Part shown: positions 1-9,154 of the stretch, in pieces | Layout of the letters: the number at the start of each line of letters is the position of its first letter | How positions within the stretch are numbered: the first letter of the stretch is position 1 | From: Aquimarina spongiae | Lineage (GTDB): Bacteria; Bacteroidota; Bacteroidia; Flavobacteriales; Flavobacteriaceae | Assembly: GCF_900141785.1 (NCBI RefSeq) | Contig: NZ_FQYP01000002.1 | Coordinates: 1 to 64,000, forward strand | Direction: 5' to 3' | Length of the DNA stretch: 64,000 nt | Notes under the pieces: model-generated | The model's input: the letters and a program-made list of their open reading frames with translations, nothing else | What the model was told of the DNA's origin: nothing | Databases searched by the model: none | Made by a program: the position numbers and the translations under genes

Positions 1-85
1 TTAATTCTCCTTCTGGGGTTTGGGCTTGTGCCAGTAACCCCAAAACGAAAAATGCAATTAAGCAATTAAGTTTAGTAAGTTTCAT
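1..85 (-). CDS. N-terminus of an exported protein (partial)
   Basis: Only the first 28 codons lie in the window; the gene runs off the left edge. The ATG is at 83-85 on the minus strand. The peptide starts MKLTKLNCLIAFFVLGLLAQ and has the shape of a Sec signal peptide: a short lysine-containing n-region, a hydrophobic core and an A-Q-A type cleavage site followed by Q-T-P-E. The mature protein should be periplasmic, surface-attached or secreted. Nothing about its function can be read from this fragment. Confidence 0.7.
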   Translation of the reverse strand, partial: MKLTKLNCLIAFFVLGLLAQAQTPEGEL

Positions 86-807
86 AATTAAATTGGTTTT
101 AAGTTTACGAAAAGGTCATTATTTATTAGCGGATTTCTTATCCAAAGAAGTATGATGTTTTCTATTTTTTCTTCAGAGCAAGTACCATGTCAGAATGAAA
201 AAGCTAATTGGGGAATAAGCTATTATAAAATAGAAGTTGGTAAATTGTTAATCAATAAAATCAAGTGTATGAATAAGGAGAATCCGCTAATATTAATTTT
301 GTGGATAATTCAGTGTAAATTTTATTTCATATTAATGCCAGGAAACACCTGAATAAAAAGCACAGTGCTTAAAATTAAAAGATATACATCTTGCATGAAT
401 TGTTGTAAAATGCGTTTTCTAAAGCAATTGTTGATAAATTGTGTACTACTTCGAGGTTTTAAGAAGGTAAACATATGGGGGTAAGTTTATTGGTTTTAAG
501 ATATAGCAAAGCTATTTGATGCATTTTTAAATATAATACACGATTTTATCTATCTTTTGTATTTTTTTAACCTCTTTGATTCTTGTAAACCTTTGCAAAA
601 AAGTTTTTTTTTGTGCTAAATAAGGCAATCTTACGCCCTGTATGAGTTGATTACGTTCGTATTCTCTACTATATACTAACAACGGAGAGCCACCCATAGA
701 TTGTTAAAATAACGATTAATTTCAGGTAAACGAAAAAATTGGTAATTTCGAGGGAATCAAATCTACCTGAGTACAGTTCAAAATAATCGAATCTAGAATA
801 ATTACGT
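86..807. other. 722-bp AT-rich intergenic region
   Basis: No convincing gene is seen. An open frame at 152-352 has no coding-like composition and no recognisable product. The stretch contains an imperfect inverted-repeat pair (124-135 and 281-292, listed separately). A weak promoter-like AACCTTTG lies near 590-600. The right end is the downstream side of the DUF4386 gene. Confidence 0.4.
124..292. repeat. inverted repeat pair bounding 169 bp
   Basis: TATTAGCGGATT at 124-135 is the exact reverse complement of AATCCGCTAATA at 281-292. The similarity continues inward with gaps (TTTCTTATC against GAATAAGGA). A non-coding segment of about 145 bp lies between. The layout resembles a small non-autonomous transposable element, but no target duplication was identified, and a 12-bp pair could be chance or an RNA stem. 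Confidence 0.35.
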
Positions 808-1461
808 TCATATATTGCTATGGGCTTGTTTTTTTACTCCTCGAATTACGAACCATAAGATGAATATTAACTCTCCAAAGGTCATTAACTCCAGAATTAA
901 GTTAAGTTGATCAAAATCAGGGAAAATTAATTTTAGTAAAGAGTTAATGAGATATCCAAAACCAGCAATAAATAGGAAAATTCCGATTAATTTGGGAAAC
1001 CAGTCAAACTTATACGCTAACCAACCAAGAGGTAACAACCACAATCCCCAAAATATTATCGAAATATACATTCTCTGATTATAGAGTTCTAATAGTTGTA
1101 GGACTTTATTAGGATCTTCTAAATGCCCAACAACACTTAAGTTTATGGTTTCATTAACCATTGAGATAGGCACACTTACCAATGCCAGGATAAGCAATAG
1201 AGTTGATGCTGTCTTATCTAGATCTTTGAACAATTGATAAAAAAGAAAAGGAATAATAATAAAAAGCAATTGTGTGATTAATCTTCCTGCAATTCCAAGT
1301 CTAAATAGTAACATATTTTCCTTAATATTTTCGGACGTCGCTATTGGATCGGCAAAATCAATTAAGACTGAAGGAACATACATAATGCCAAACATTCCAA
1401 AAAGCATCCAAATTGGGTAAAGAATTCTAAGGTTCCTAACAATACTTGTTTTGTTTTCCAT
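808..1461 (-). CDS. DUF4386 family membrane protein
   Basis: A 217-residue integral membrane protein with about six hydrophobic segments. The N-terminal pattern (R-N-L-R-I-L-Y-P-I-W then a first membrane span) and the overall spacing match the DUF4386 family, which has no assigned biochemical role. A conserved-looking stretch around residues 100-120 (V-N-E-T-I-N-L) sits in a loop. The ATG at 1459-1461 is the only good start. The gene stands alone between non-coding stretches, so context gives no hint of function. Family assignment is from recalled sequence pattern. Confidence 0.75.
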   Translation of the reverse strand: MENKTSIVRNLRILYPIWMLFGMFGIMYVPSVLIDFADPIATSENIKENMLLFRLGIAGRLITQLLFIIIPFLFYQLFKDLDKTASTLLLILALVSVPISMVNETINLSVVGHLEDPNKVLQLLELYNQRMYISIIFWGLWLLPLGWLAYKFDWFPKLIGIFLFIAGFGYLINSLLKLIFPDFDQLNLILELMTFGELIFILWFVIRGVKKQAHSNI

Positions 1462-1731
1462 GATTCAATTTTTAGAAACTAAGCAGTGGATAATTTTGAA
1501 ACTTCTTAGCAGATTAAAAATATACGACGATTGTATAGGAAGTATGTTACTTGAGTCTCTTCTTTTTCCAAGTGGTCTACAACATATGTGCAGTGACTTA
1601 AGATTAATATATACTAATTTAAAAAATGAGATTTGCATTGAACATATTAAATTGGTCACATAAAAAATCCTAATGAAAAGCTTAAAGGCAAACTGGTTCC
1701 CAGAAGGTTCTTATCTTACCATAAACAATCC

Positions 1732-1908
1732 CTATCTACTTTTAGCAATAATCAAACTGTTTTTTTTCTTTCTCTTTTTTACGTAATGATCACATTTAGA
1801 ATCTGAAGAAAAACCTACTTTCAATTTCAAACAATACACTCTTTCGGCAAGTACACCGTCGTAATCCACCGATCCTGCTTTGGTGCAATTGATACATGAC
1901 TCTTTCAT
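1732..1908 (-). CDS. 58-residue CxxC small protein
   Basis: A short open frame starting at ATG 1906-1908 and ending at TAG 1732-1734. The product begins MKESCINCTKAGSVDYDG. It has C5-x2-C8 plus C27 and C39, four cysteines that could bind one zinc ion, then a very basic stretch (K-K-R-K-K-K) near residues 44-49. This makes it a candidate small metal- or nucleic-acid-binding protein. I do not recognise the family. Composition is protein-like (few rare codons, charged and cysteine residues in pattern) and the frame is isolated on the minus strand between the DUF4386 and kinase genes. It is plausible but unproven as a gene. Confidence 0.5.
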   Translation of the reverse strand: MKESCINCTKAGSVDYDGVLAERVYCLKLKVGFSSDSKCDHYVKKRKKKNSLIIAKSR

Positions 1909-2196
1909 TCTTTTTACTTTTTATTTTTCCCTGTCTAACGATGTTTAGCTTATAGTAACTGCCAAAACCAAAATAAATTCTACACCTAATGTTAATTCTA
2001 CGTCAAGGATATATTATCCTTCCGCAAATCTCTCAAAAACATAGGTGTTTATTCCATTTATTATGGATGCATAACAGTTTTTCTACCGTTACACTGCCTT
2101 ATTTTACGGCTTTCCCATAGAAAGTTTGTCTTTACGGTAAACCTCAATATAAATTGAAAATCATTTTGTAACTTTAAGATATATATACCCTGAACT

Positions 2197-4401
2197 ATGC
2201 CTTTTAACATAGCACAATTAGAAGTTCTTGCAGAAAAAACGCAGCTTTTTCTTTTTATCTTTTCACCAGAAGGAGAGATCATTGCGTTTAATAAAAGATG
2301 TGAACTTTTGTTCCCTGAAGGTTGTGATGGAATAAAAGGAAAAAACATAACGGATTTTGTAATCGATGATGATGTGCAGGTATTTACCGACACCATTTCG
2401 AACCTAACCGTACAACAACCTAAGACTAATGAGTCTTTTACGTTTCCCTCTGGAAAAATGGGAGTCCTCTCTTTAAAGTTCGACTTTACGCTTTGTGATA
2501 ATTTGGTGTATGCCGCTGGTATAGATACCACCGAAGAATATAAAGAGCATAGAGCACTAATTACGATTTCCAAACTCACCAAAACCGGAGCCTGGTATTT
2601 TAATCCAAAAAGCAAAGAAATGTACTGGTCTCAAGGGTGCTATTTTGTTAAAGACCTAGATCCCGGTACACCGATGACTCGGGATTTAGGAGCTAGCTTT
2701 TACCCCGAAGAGTCCAGAGCGCGGGTAGAAAACTATCTGGACACCCTGCTACGAACAAAAAGACCCTATGAGTATACCGAAAAGATCATCACTGCCAAAG
2801 GAGTAGAAAAATGGGTAAAAGTAGTGGCTCACCCAGTGATCTATAAAAACGAAGTGGTCTTTGTAAATGGAACTATTGCCGATATTACCGAACGCTATAA
2901 CTACATCGAAAAACTAAAGTATAACGAAGAGACTAAGCACCTAGCACTAAAAGGAATTCAATCTGGTCTTTTTGATCATATCATCCCAGAAAATGAAGTT
3001 TACTACAGTGCCGAATTTAAACGAATGTTGGGGCTTCCTTGCAATCAAAACCAAGTGTCTGAAGAGGTTTTCAGACAGATGATCCATCCTGAAGATGTAG
3101 AAAATGCGATGCAACGACATTCTGAAAATCTAAACAAACCAGATAACTACTATTTTAATCATTACCGCCTAAAAGATAACTCTGGGGAGTACCGATACTA
3201 TGAGGTACACGGTTTCAGAAGAAAAAATGAAAACGGCAAAACGATACGCATGATCGGAAACCTAATCGATGTGCATCAAAGAAAGGTACATGAAAAAACC
3301 ATAGAAGAGAATAAAAAACGACTTCAGGCTATGGTAAACAATGGGATGGATTATGTGGTACTTTTGAATACCAAAGGAGAAATTCTAATGGCCGATGAGG
3401 ATTCTGTAAAGATTATAAAACGGGACTTTAATGTTAATCCAAAAGAATCTACCTGCCAATTTATCGATGTTATCCCTATAAACTTCAAAACGACCTTTGC
3501 TCATTTTTTTAATGAAGCCATAAAAGGAAAAATTGTAAAAGAGGAAATAGAACGAGTTACCCCTATGGGAGTGAATCAATGGCTGGAAATCAAATATATC
3601 CCCATTTTTGATGACCAACTAAAAACGGATTCGGTATTGATCACTTTTCATGATATCACCGAAGAAAAACTGGCTCGTATTGCCATTAGGGATGCGCATA
3701 TCAAAGAACAGGAATTAAGTGATCTCAAATCGAATATCTTGTCTAATTTTAGTCATGAAATACGAACCCCTCTTAATGGAATCATCACCATTAGCAAGCT
3801 TTTGCTAGACGATCACAGTAAAGAAGAAAAAGACCAACTCAAAGATTATCTTCAGGAAAGTCAAGACCGATTATTAGATACTTTGGATACCTTGGCTGGT
3901 TTTAGTGAGATTGAAACTATACAGAAGAATCTACAGTACACCAAACAGGACATCAATTATGTGGTAGAAACCTCACATCGGGACCATAAACATCTCGCAA
4001 AAGCCAAAGGCCTTGATTATTTTCTGGATTTGGACGAGTCAAGTCCCGAGGCCCTAATTGACGAAGGACTATTTAAAACTGCCATAGATCATATTATTAA
4101 TAACGCCATCAAGTATACGAACATCGGAAGTGTAAGAGTAAAGATTAGCACCCAAGAGTCGAAAAAAAATATTTATATTTATATCATTGATACCGGAATC
4201 GGAATCGGCAAAAAATTCTTGAATAAAATATTTGATCCTTTTATTCAGGAAAGCATTGGTTTGAGTCGAAAGTATGAAGGAACCGGTATTGGCCTTAGTT
4301 TATCAAAGCGATATATTGAAATCTTAGGAGGAGAAATAAATGTAAAAAGCAAGCTAAACAAGGGTACCGAGTTTACGATTATAATTCCGAAATGCCTATG
4401 A
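2197..4401 (+). CDS. multi-PAS sensor histidine kinase
   Basis: A 734-residue soluble sensor kinase. There is no signal peptide or clear membrane span, so it should sense in the cytoplasm. PAS-like modules occupy roughly residues 1-110, 115-235, 240-365 and 370-500; the second and third resemble the PAS_3 fold with PAC tails (D-I-T-E-R, L-I-D-V-H-Q-R). The HisKA domain follows with phospho-acceptor motif F-S-H-E-I-R-T-P-L-N-G near residue 520. The HATPase domain has an N box (I-I-N-N-A-I-K-Y-T), G1 box (D-T-G-I-G-I-G) and G2 box (G-T-G-I-G-L-S). The last 10 bases overlap the response-regulator gene, which suggests translational coupling and a dedicated pair. The input signal is unknown. Confidence 0.9.
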   Translation: MPFNIAQLEVLAEKTQLFLFIFSPEGEIIAFNKRCELLFPEGCDGIKGKNITDFVIDDDVQVFTDTISNLTVQQPKTNESFTFPSGKMGVLSLKFDFTLCDNLVYAAGIDTTEEYKEHRALITISKLTKTGAWYFNPKSKEMYWSQGCYFVKDLDPGTPMTRDLGASFYPEESRARVENYLDTLLRTKRPYEYTEKIITAKGVEKWVKVVAHPVIYKNEVVFVNGTIADITERYNYIEKLKYNEETKHLALKGIQSGLFDHIIPENEVYYSAEFKRMLGLPCNQNQVSEEVFRQMIHPEDVENAMQRHSENLNKPDNYYFNHYRLKDNSGEYRYYEVHGFRRKNENGKTIRMIGNLIDVHQRKVHEKTIEENKKRLQAMVNNGMDYVVLLNTKGEILMADEDSVKIIKRDFNVNPKESTCQFIDVIPINFKTTFAHFFNEAIKGKIVKEEIERVTPMGVNQWLEIKYIPIFDDQLKTDSVLITFHDITEEKLARIAIRDAHIKEQELSDLKSNILSNFSHEIRTPLNGIITISKLLLDDHSKEEKDQLKDYLQESQDRLLDTLDTLAGFSEIETIQKNLQYTKQDINYVVETSHRDHKHLAKAKGLDYFLDLDESSPEALIDEGLFKTAIDHIINNAIKYTNIGSVRVKISTQESKKNIYIYIIDTGIGIGKKFLNKIFDPFIQESIGLSRKYEGTGIGLSLSKRYIEILGGEINVKSKLNKGTEFTIIIPKCL

Positions 4402-4766
4402 ATATTCTCTACGTAGAAGACAACAAAATAAATGCAATGGTGATGGATAAGATGTTGTCTAAACATAATTCTAATGTTATTATTGCAGAAAATGGTAGCG
4501 AAGCACTAAAATTAGTACGAGAGAAAAACCTTGATCTTATTTTGGTAGATATCAACTTAGGCTTAAATCAAATGGATGGTTGTGAGCTATTGCAACGTTT
4601 CAAAAGACTGGAAATTCTTAATAACATTCCTGTGTTTGCCGTTACTGCCTATGCCATGCCCGGTGATGAGCAACGATTTCTTAGATTAGGATTTGACAAC
4701 TATTTCTCTAAACCAGTAAATTTTGAAAAGTTAATATCTGCTATTTCTACCCTAGCGATCAACTAA
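4392..4766 (+). CDS. single-domain response regulator
   Basis: A 124-residue receiver domain with no output domain. Acidic residues D10 and nearby E9, phospho-acceptor D53 (in L-V-D-I-N-L), T85 and K107 (F-S-K-P-V) are all present, so it should be phosphorylated normally. It overlaps the end of the upstream kinase gene; an ATG at 4398, two codons in, is an equally possible start and would form an ATGA-type overlap. A lone receiver next to a hybrid-style kinase usually works as a phosphotransfer intermediate or acts by protein-protein contact. The final target is not evident. Confidence 0.88.
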   Translation: MPMNILYVEDNKINAMVMDKMLSKHNSNVIIAENGSEALKLVREKNLDLILVDINLGLNQMDGCELLQRFKRLEILNNIPVFAVTAYAMPGDEQRFLRLGFDNYFSKPVNFEKLISAISTLAIN

Positions 4767-4781
4767 TCTTCTATACGAATA

Positions 4782-5891
4782 TTACCGTACTTGTCCGAAT
4801 CTAATTCCGAGTTCTTTCTCTATAGACCGAATCATTTTTACCTCGGCTCTTGTCACCAAGGCTAGCGAAAGCCCTGTATTACCTGCTCTGGCTGTTCTAC
4901 CACTTCGATGTGTATAGTATTCTATCTGATCCGGAAGTTGATAATGAACAACAAAAGCCAAATTTGCTACATCGATTCCTCGGGCTGCCACATCTGTAGA
5001 TACCAAAAGTTGTAATTTTTTACTCCTAAAAGCCCGCATCACCTTATCTCGGTCTTTTTGAGTCATCTCCCCTTCTAGCAATCCAACTTCATAATTCTTG
5101 GCTTTTAATTGTTTTGATAATGTTCTTGCTGCAACCTTAGTCTTTGTAAAAATAATACCTCTGTTGTCCTTTTGTGTCTTTAAGAAATACGTGAGTGTAT
5201 CCAACTTTCCAGCGTCTTCTCCTATTACAAATTGATGATCTATTCCTTTGTTAGCAGTGTCTTTACGGTCTACCTCTATTCGAACTGCATTTTTTGCTAC
5301 ATAGGTGTTGATAATCTCATTAAGACTATGCGGCATGGTGGCAGAAAATAACCAGATATTACGATACCCTTTGGTTTTATTTAAAATAGTAGTTAGATCT
5401 TTTTTGAATCCCATGCTCAGCATCTCGTCAGCTTCATCCATAACCACAGTATGAACACGAGAAATATCTACTACTTTCTTATCTATCAAATCGATAAGTC
5501 TTCCTGGAGTAGCTACAATAATATGGGTTGGTCTCTTTAATCTGGTGATTTGGCGTTCAATCTTTTCCCCTCCATACACAGATTCTGTGAATATTTTATG
5601 GGTGTACTTGGTGAACTTAAAAAGCTGTTTTGCGATTTGTTGTCCTAATTCACGGGTAGGCGCTAGAATTAATGCCTGTACCTGTTTTTTGTTAGGATCT
5701 ATTTTGGAAAGTAACGGAATACCAAAAGCCGCAGTTTTTCCAGTTCCTGTTTGTGCTTTACCAATAAAATCAGTTTGCTGCTCAAGCAAGATAGGTATGG
5801 CTTGTTCTTGGATTTTGGTGGGCACCACAATACCCATTTCTTTTAATCCTTTATTAAAGTCTTTAGGTACTCCTAAATCTGAAAACGTCAT
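4782..5891 (-). CDS. DEAD-box ATP-dependent RNA helicase
   Basis: A 369-residue minimal DEAD-box helicase. Motifs in order: Q motif (F-x-D-L-G then P-T-K-I-Q) near the N-terminus, motif I A-Q-T-G-T-G-K-T, Ia P-T-R-E-L, Ib T-P-G-R-L, II D-E-A-D, III S-A-T, V S-T-D-V-A-A-R-G-I-D and VI H-R-S-G-R-T-A-R. It ends right after the second RecA lobe and lacks the basic C-terminal extension common in RhlE/DeaD proteins. It unwinds short RNA duplexes using ATP, probably in ribosome assembly or mRNA turnover. The start at 5889-5891 places the Q motif at residue 3, as expected. It converges on the response regulator gene with 15 bp between stops. Confidence 0.93.
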   Translation of the reverse strand: MTFSDLGVPKDFNKGLKEMGIVVPTKIQEQAIPILLEQQTDFIGKAQTGTGKTAAFGIPLLSKIDPNKKQVQALILAPTRELGQQIAKQLFKFTKYTHKIFTESVYGGEKIERQITRLKRPTHIIVATPGRLIDLIDKKVVDISRVHTVVMDEADEMLSMGFKKDLTTILNKTKGYRNIWLFSATMPHSLNEIINTYVAKNAVRIEVDRKDTANKGIDHQFVIGEDAGKLDTLTYFLKTQKDNRGIIFTKTKVAARTLSKQLKAKNYEVGLLEGEMTQKDRDKVMRAFRSKKLQLLVSTDVAARGIDVANLAFVVHYQLPDQIEYYTHRSGRTARAGNTGLSLALVTRAEVKMIRSIEKELGIRFGQVR

Positions 5892-5910
5892 AGTTCACGA
5901 GTTTAAAGTG

Positions 5911-5918
5911 CAAAAGTA
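5911..5918 (-). promoter_or_regulatory. -7 element of the helicase promoter
   Basis: On the minus strand this reads TACTTTTG, a match to the Bacteroidota -7 consensus TAnnTTTG, 20 bp before the helicase ATG. No TTG was found at the ideal upstream spacing, so this is a moderate call. Confidence 0.45.
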
Positions 5919-5967
5919 ATTGAATAATAATAATTATTCGCATACAATTCAAACTCATAAAAATGGT

Positions 5968-6336
5968 TTAGCAAGAAATTTTCACAAAGTATCTGAAAAG
6001 TTGTCTTCTGCTTTTGATATTTAATCCTCTTTTATGAAAGTGAGTATGATCCATACAAAAACCTCCAAGGCAATTTAGATCCTCTTCTTTTTCAGAAGAC
6101 ATAATATCTAATAAGGATACATCATTACAATGATTATGTTCAGCTTCTAACTCAAGGTTAGCCAATAAAACAATAATAGTATCCGCATCCAAATGTGTAT
6201 TTATGGATACCTTTTCGTGGGTATGCTGATGTGCTATTTGAAAAGTAGGTGTCGACGATTGAGAAAATCCAAGGTTGGATAAAAATATAAAAACCAATAA
6301 GAAAGAATAGTGTAGAAGTTTAGTCATATAGCTCAT
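5968..6336 (-). CDS. small His/Cys-rich exported protein
   Basis: A 122-residue protein with a clear Sec signal peptide (hydrophobic residues about 8-24, then G-F-S-Q). The mature part holds histidine clusters H-Q-H-T-H, A-E-H-N-H-C and C-M-D-H-T-H-F-H, with four cysteines in the mature region. This suggests binding of a transition metal such as copper or zinc in the periplasm; that is inference from composition. I do not recognise the family. Two ATGs are possible (6334-6336, or 6325-6327 three codons in); both leave the signal peptide intact. No metal transporter gene lies beside it. Confidence 0.65.
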   Translation of the reverse strand: MSYMTKLLHYSFLLVFIFLSNLGFSQSSTPTFQIAHQHTHEKVSINTHLDADTIIVLLANLELEAEHNHCNDVSLLDIMSSEKEEDLNCLGGFCMDHTHFHKRGLNIKSRRQLFRYFVKISC

Positions 6337-6538
6337 TATTAGGGGATTGAGTTTTGTTTTTTACAATTCAAAGGTAAATTCGTACAATTTAAATCCATAA
6401 ATTCTTACAAAATTACTTTTAAATTCATCGGCAAAGTACATATATTATCGTTTAAATGCAAGTTTAAACTGATTTTTAACACTTTAGCTTTGAAATTAGT
6501 AAGACAAACTACTTATCCTTATATAAAAACTATATATG

Positions 6539-7432
6539 CTACTCAAATAATCTAGGCTCATTAGACAAATGAGCAGGTAAATGCAACTGCAAATTTAGCT
6601 TTTCGTTTAGCTTTTTGATAAAATATCCAGACAATAATGGAGATTCTTTTTCTATGTTTTGATGTACAAAAAAATGAATATGGTTGATTCCGTAGCCTTT
6701 CCAGGCAACTAATCTTTCAATCCAATCATCTAACCTAGAATAATCAGTATCGTGATTTGCGCCTACATAACGCACAAAAGCTTCGTCGTTGGTAAGTCGC
6801 ATATGCAATAGATCTCTGCGTCCTGCACTATCTGTTATAATATTGGCAATCGAATGTCTTTCTAAAAGATCATACAACTCATTGGCTACTGTTTCATCAT
6901 TAAACCAATCTGTATGCCTAAATTCTACTGCTAATCGAACTTCCTTGGGCCATTTCTGAATAAAATTAACAACTCGATCAAAGTTTTTGGGAGCAAAGTT
7001 CCCATGCATTTGTAAAAAAATGGTTCCTAGCTTTTCTTTGAGATGTATCGCATTGGCCAGATACTCATCTACATAAGGATATACATCCTCATTTAATCTT
7101 TTGAGGTGAGAAATATTTTGTACTAGCTTTGGGAAAAACTTAAACCCATCTGGGGTCTTGTCATACCACTTCTTGAACTGATCTTCTGGAAATATTCTAT
7201 AAAACGTGGCATTGAGCTCTATACTATTAAATTGCCTCGAGTAATACTCAAGCTCATCTTTGGTCCCTCTGGGATAAAACCCTTTAAGATCCTGTCGATT
7301 CCATTTGGCACATCCCACATGTACCGATAGACTATTTGTACTTGTTTCTTTTAAAACTCTTGGAGTTTCAGAATGATCATTAGGTAAAGTAAAATCAATG
7401 ATTTCAGGACGTTCTACACTGCCAAATTTCAT
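6539..7432 (-). CDS. DUF72 (YecE-like) protein
   Basis: A 297-residue protein of the DUF72 family, which adopts a TIM-barrel fold and has no settled biochemical function. Typical family segments are visible: V-G-C-A-K-W near residue 38, F-N-S-I-E-L-N-A-T-F-Y-R near residue 70, L-Q-M-H-G-N-F-A-P near residue 140, L-A-V-E-F-R-H-T-D-W near residue 167 and Y-V-G-A-N-H near residue 218. Length matches the family. The ATG at 7430-7432 leaves an N-terminal extension of about 35 residues before the core, common in flavobacterial members. The gene is monocistronic on the minus strand. Confidence 0.88.
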   Translation of the reverse strand: MKFGSVERPEIIDFTLPNDHSETPRVLKETSTNSLSVHVGCAKWNRQDLKGFYPRGTKDELEYYSRQFNSIELNATFYRIFPEDQFKKWYDKTPDGFKFFPKLVQNISHLKRLNEDVYPYVDEYLANAIHLKEKLGTIFLQMHGNFAPKNFDRVVNFIQKWPKEVRLAVEFRHTDWFNDETVANELYDLLERHSIANIITDSAGRRDLLHMRLTNDEAFVRYVGANHDTDYSRLDDWIERLVAWKGYGINHIHFFVHQNIEKESPLLSGYFIKKLNEKLNLQLHLPAHLSNEPRLFE

Positions 7433-7735
7433 AAGAATATCAAAAATTAGTTGCTATTAACAAAAATAGGGTTTAATTAGTTATGCTATCTATTTTAAGA
7501 AGACAAACTATATGGACTCTTTTCTTAGCAATTCTCACCCCACTGTAACCTTATTATTATGAATAACTTATAGTTCTCCTAACTTTTCAGAAACATTAAA
7601 GTCATAAGTTATCAACGCACACAAAACATCCTGTACAACCAAAATAAACATTGTTTATAAGTAGTTTAAAACTCTAAATACAGACTTGAATTTTGCATAA
7701 AACATTTAAGTAACTTTAGTAAACCTTCTTTAATT
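7433..7735. other. 303-bp divergent intergenic region
   Basis: Lies between the divergent DUF72 gene and the 135-residue gene. A promoter-like TAACTTTA is seen about 25 bp before the rightward gene, with a TTG 22 bp further upstream. No hairpin, repeat or small ORF stood out. Confidence 0.4.
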
Positions 7736-8143
7736 ATGGAAAACAGGGAATCTAATTTATTGGCAATGCGTCCGCAATTGCTGAATGCAAGAGTATCAGA
7801 TAATATGTCTAATGACGAGAGGTTTCAGAACAAAACCATTAGACCTATTATAAAATTACAAGGAGATTTATTAATCGTAGTATTTAAAAACTACATCAAA
7901 AAAAGGAAAAACACTTTCTACGAGCTAAAGCTCGAAAAAAGAATGGAATTTATTGAGAACGCCATTCAAAAGGACATGAAATTCAGAAATAGTTTAAAAG
8001 GAATGATCATAGGCCAGTTTACGGTAGAAGAATATCAGATTTATATCCAAAATTCTTCTGCCCTCAACAAGCGTATGATGAATATTGTAAAAGAACGCTT
8101 GCAAGACAATGTGCAATTGCTTGAGCATTCTTTAGCCTCTTAG
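7736..8143 (+). CDS. conserved hypothetical protein next to purC
   Basis: A 135-residue soluble protein without signal peptide or membrane span. The central part (residues about 40-110) is rich in charged residues and looks helical: L-I-V-V-F-K-N-Y-I-K-K then L-E-K-R-M-E-F-I-E-N-A-I. Similar proteins occur beside purC and phoH in other Flavobacteriaceae (recalled, not checked). Some database entries for such proteins carry a glyoxalase label; I see no glyoxalase metal ligands or fold pattern here, so I would not transfer that name. Function unknown. It converges on purC with 2 bp between stops. Confidence 0.7.
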   Translation: MENRESNLLAMRPQLLNARVSDNMSNDERFQNKTIRPIIKLQGDLLIVVFKNYIKKRKNTFYELKLEKRMEFIENAIQKDMKFRNSLKGMIIGQFTVEEYQIYIQNSSALNKRMMNIVKERLQDNVQLLEHSLAS

Positions 8144-8145
8144 AC

Positions 8146-9102
8146 TTATACTGTAGTCGTCTTTAAATAAGACAGCACATTGTTCTCTATGCGTTGTCTT
8201 ATTTGAGACACGTCTGCTTTTTCAAAAGAAGTAGCGGTAATGTTCTCGAACAGTTCTATGTATCGATCTGAAACAGATTGAATATATGTCTCTGTCATTT
8301 CAGGAACTTGCTGTCCTTCTTTACCTTGAAATCCATTGCTAATTAACCACTGACGCACAAATTCTTTGGATAGCTGTTTTTGAGGCTCTCCTTTTTGTTG
8401 CAATTCTTCATATCCATCTGCATAGAAGTATCGTGAAGAGTCTGGTGTATGAATCTCATCAATCAGCACTATTTTACCGTCCTTGGTTTTCCCAAATTCA
8501 TATTTGGTGTCTACCAAAATCAAACCACGTTGTGCTGCAATCTCTGTTCCTCTCTGAAAGAGTTTACGGGTATAGTCTTCCAATACCAAATAATCCTCTT
8601 CGGATACAATGCCTTGAGCCAAGATTTCTTCTCTCGAAATATCTTCATCATGCTCTCCGTTCTCCGCTTTTGTAGAAGGAGTAATAATAGGCTCTGGAAA
8701 TTTATCATTTTCTTGCATTCCTTCTGGCATAGATACACCACAAAGCATTCTTTTGCCAGCTTTGTACTCTCTTGCTGCATGACCAGACAAGTATCCTCTG
8801 ATTACCATTTCTACTTTGAAAGGTTCACAAAGATGACCTACGGCAACATTGGGATCTGGTGTAGCAATCAACCAGTTTGGCACCAAATCTTCAGTAGCCT
8901 TCATCATTTGGGTTGCAATCTGGTTTAGAATTTGCCCTTTAAAAGGAATTCCTTTAGGCATTACCACATCAAAAGCCGATAAGCGATCGGTGGCAATCAT
9001 TACCAAAAGTTCATCTCCTATATTATATACTTCTCTTACTTTTCCTTTATAAACCGATTTTTGATTAGGAAAGTTATAATTTGTACTTACAATTGTATTC
9101 AT
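8146..9102 (-). CDS. purC: phosphoribosylaminoimidazole-succinocarboxamide synthase
   Basis: A 318-residue SAICAR synthetase, which ligates aspartate to carboxyaminoimidazole ribotide using ATP in purine synthesis. The ATP-binding N-terminus K-G-K-V-R-E-V-Y is at residues 19-26, followed by A-T-D-R-L-S-A-F-D. The central V-R-G-Y-L-S-G-H and [12 protein letters not shown] motifs of the long (eukaryote-like, about 300-residue) PurC form are present. The E. coli enzyme is shorter (about 237 residues), so this is the longer subtype. The start is ATG at 9100-9102. phoH lies 52 bp upstream on the same strand, and a shared transcript is possible. Confidence 0.96.
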   Translation of the reverse strand: MNTIVSTNYNFPNQKSVYKGKVREVYNIGDELLVMIATDRLSAFDVVMPKGIPFKGQILNQIATQMMKATEDLVPNWLIATPDPNVAVGHLCEPFKVEMVIRGYLSGHAAREYKAGKRMLCGVSMPEGMQENDKFPEPIITPSTKAENGEHDEDISREEILAQGIVSEEDYLVLEDYTRKLFQRGTEIAAQRGLILVDTKYEFGKTKDGKIVLIDEIHTPDSSRYFYADGYEELQQKGEPQKQLSKEFVRQWLISNGFQGKEGQQVPEMTETYIQSVSDRYIELFENITATSFEKADVSQIRQRIENNVLSYLKTTTV

Positions 9103-9154
9103 TGATCATTGATTAATGTTGAGTCTTTGTGTTTCTACCGAAACCAAGACTACA

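Noticed and set aside
152..352. 66-codon open frame on the plus strand
   Set aside because: AT-rich, without a good start context or recognisable product, and it crosses the inverted-repeat segment.
1451..1663. Overlapping 60-70 codon frames on both strands
   Set aside because: Mutual overlap and no protein-like composition; most likely chance frames in AT-rich DNA.
2061..2615. 184-codon minus-strand frame
   Set aside because: Mostly opposite the histidine kinase coding sequence, with a serine-rich shadow composition.
8449..8928. 159-codon frame opposite purC
   Set aside because: Lies wholly inside purC on the other strand; cysteine- and phenylalanine-rich shadow.
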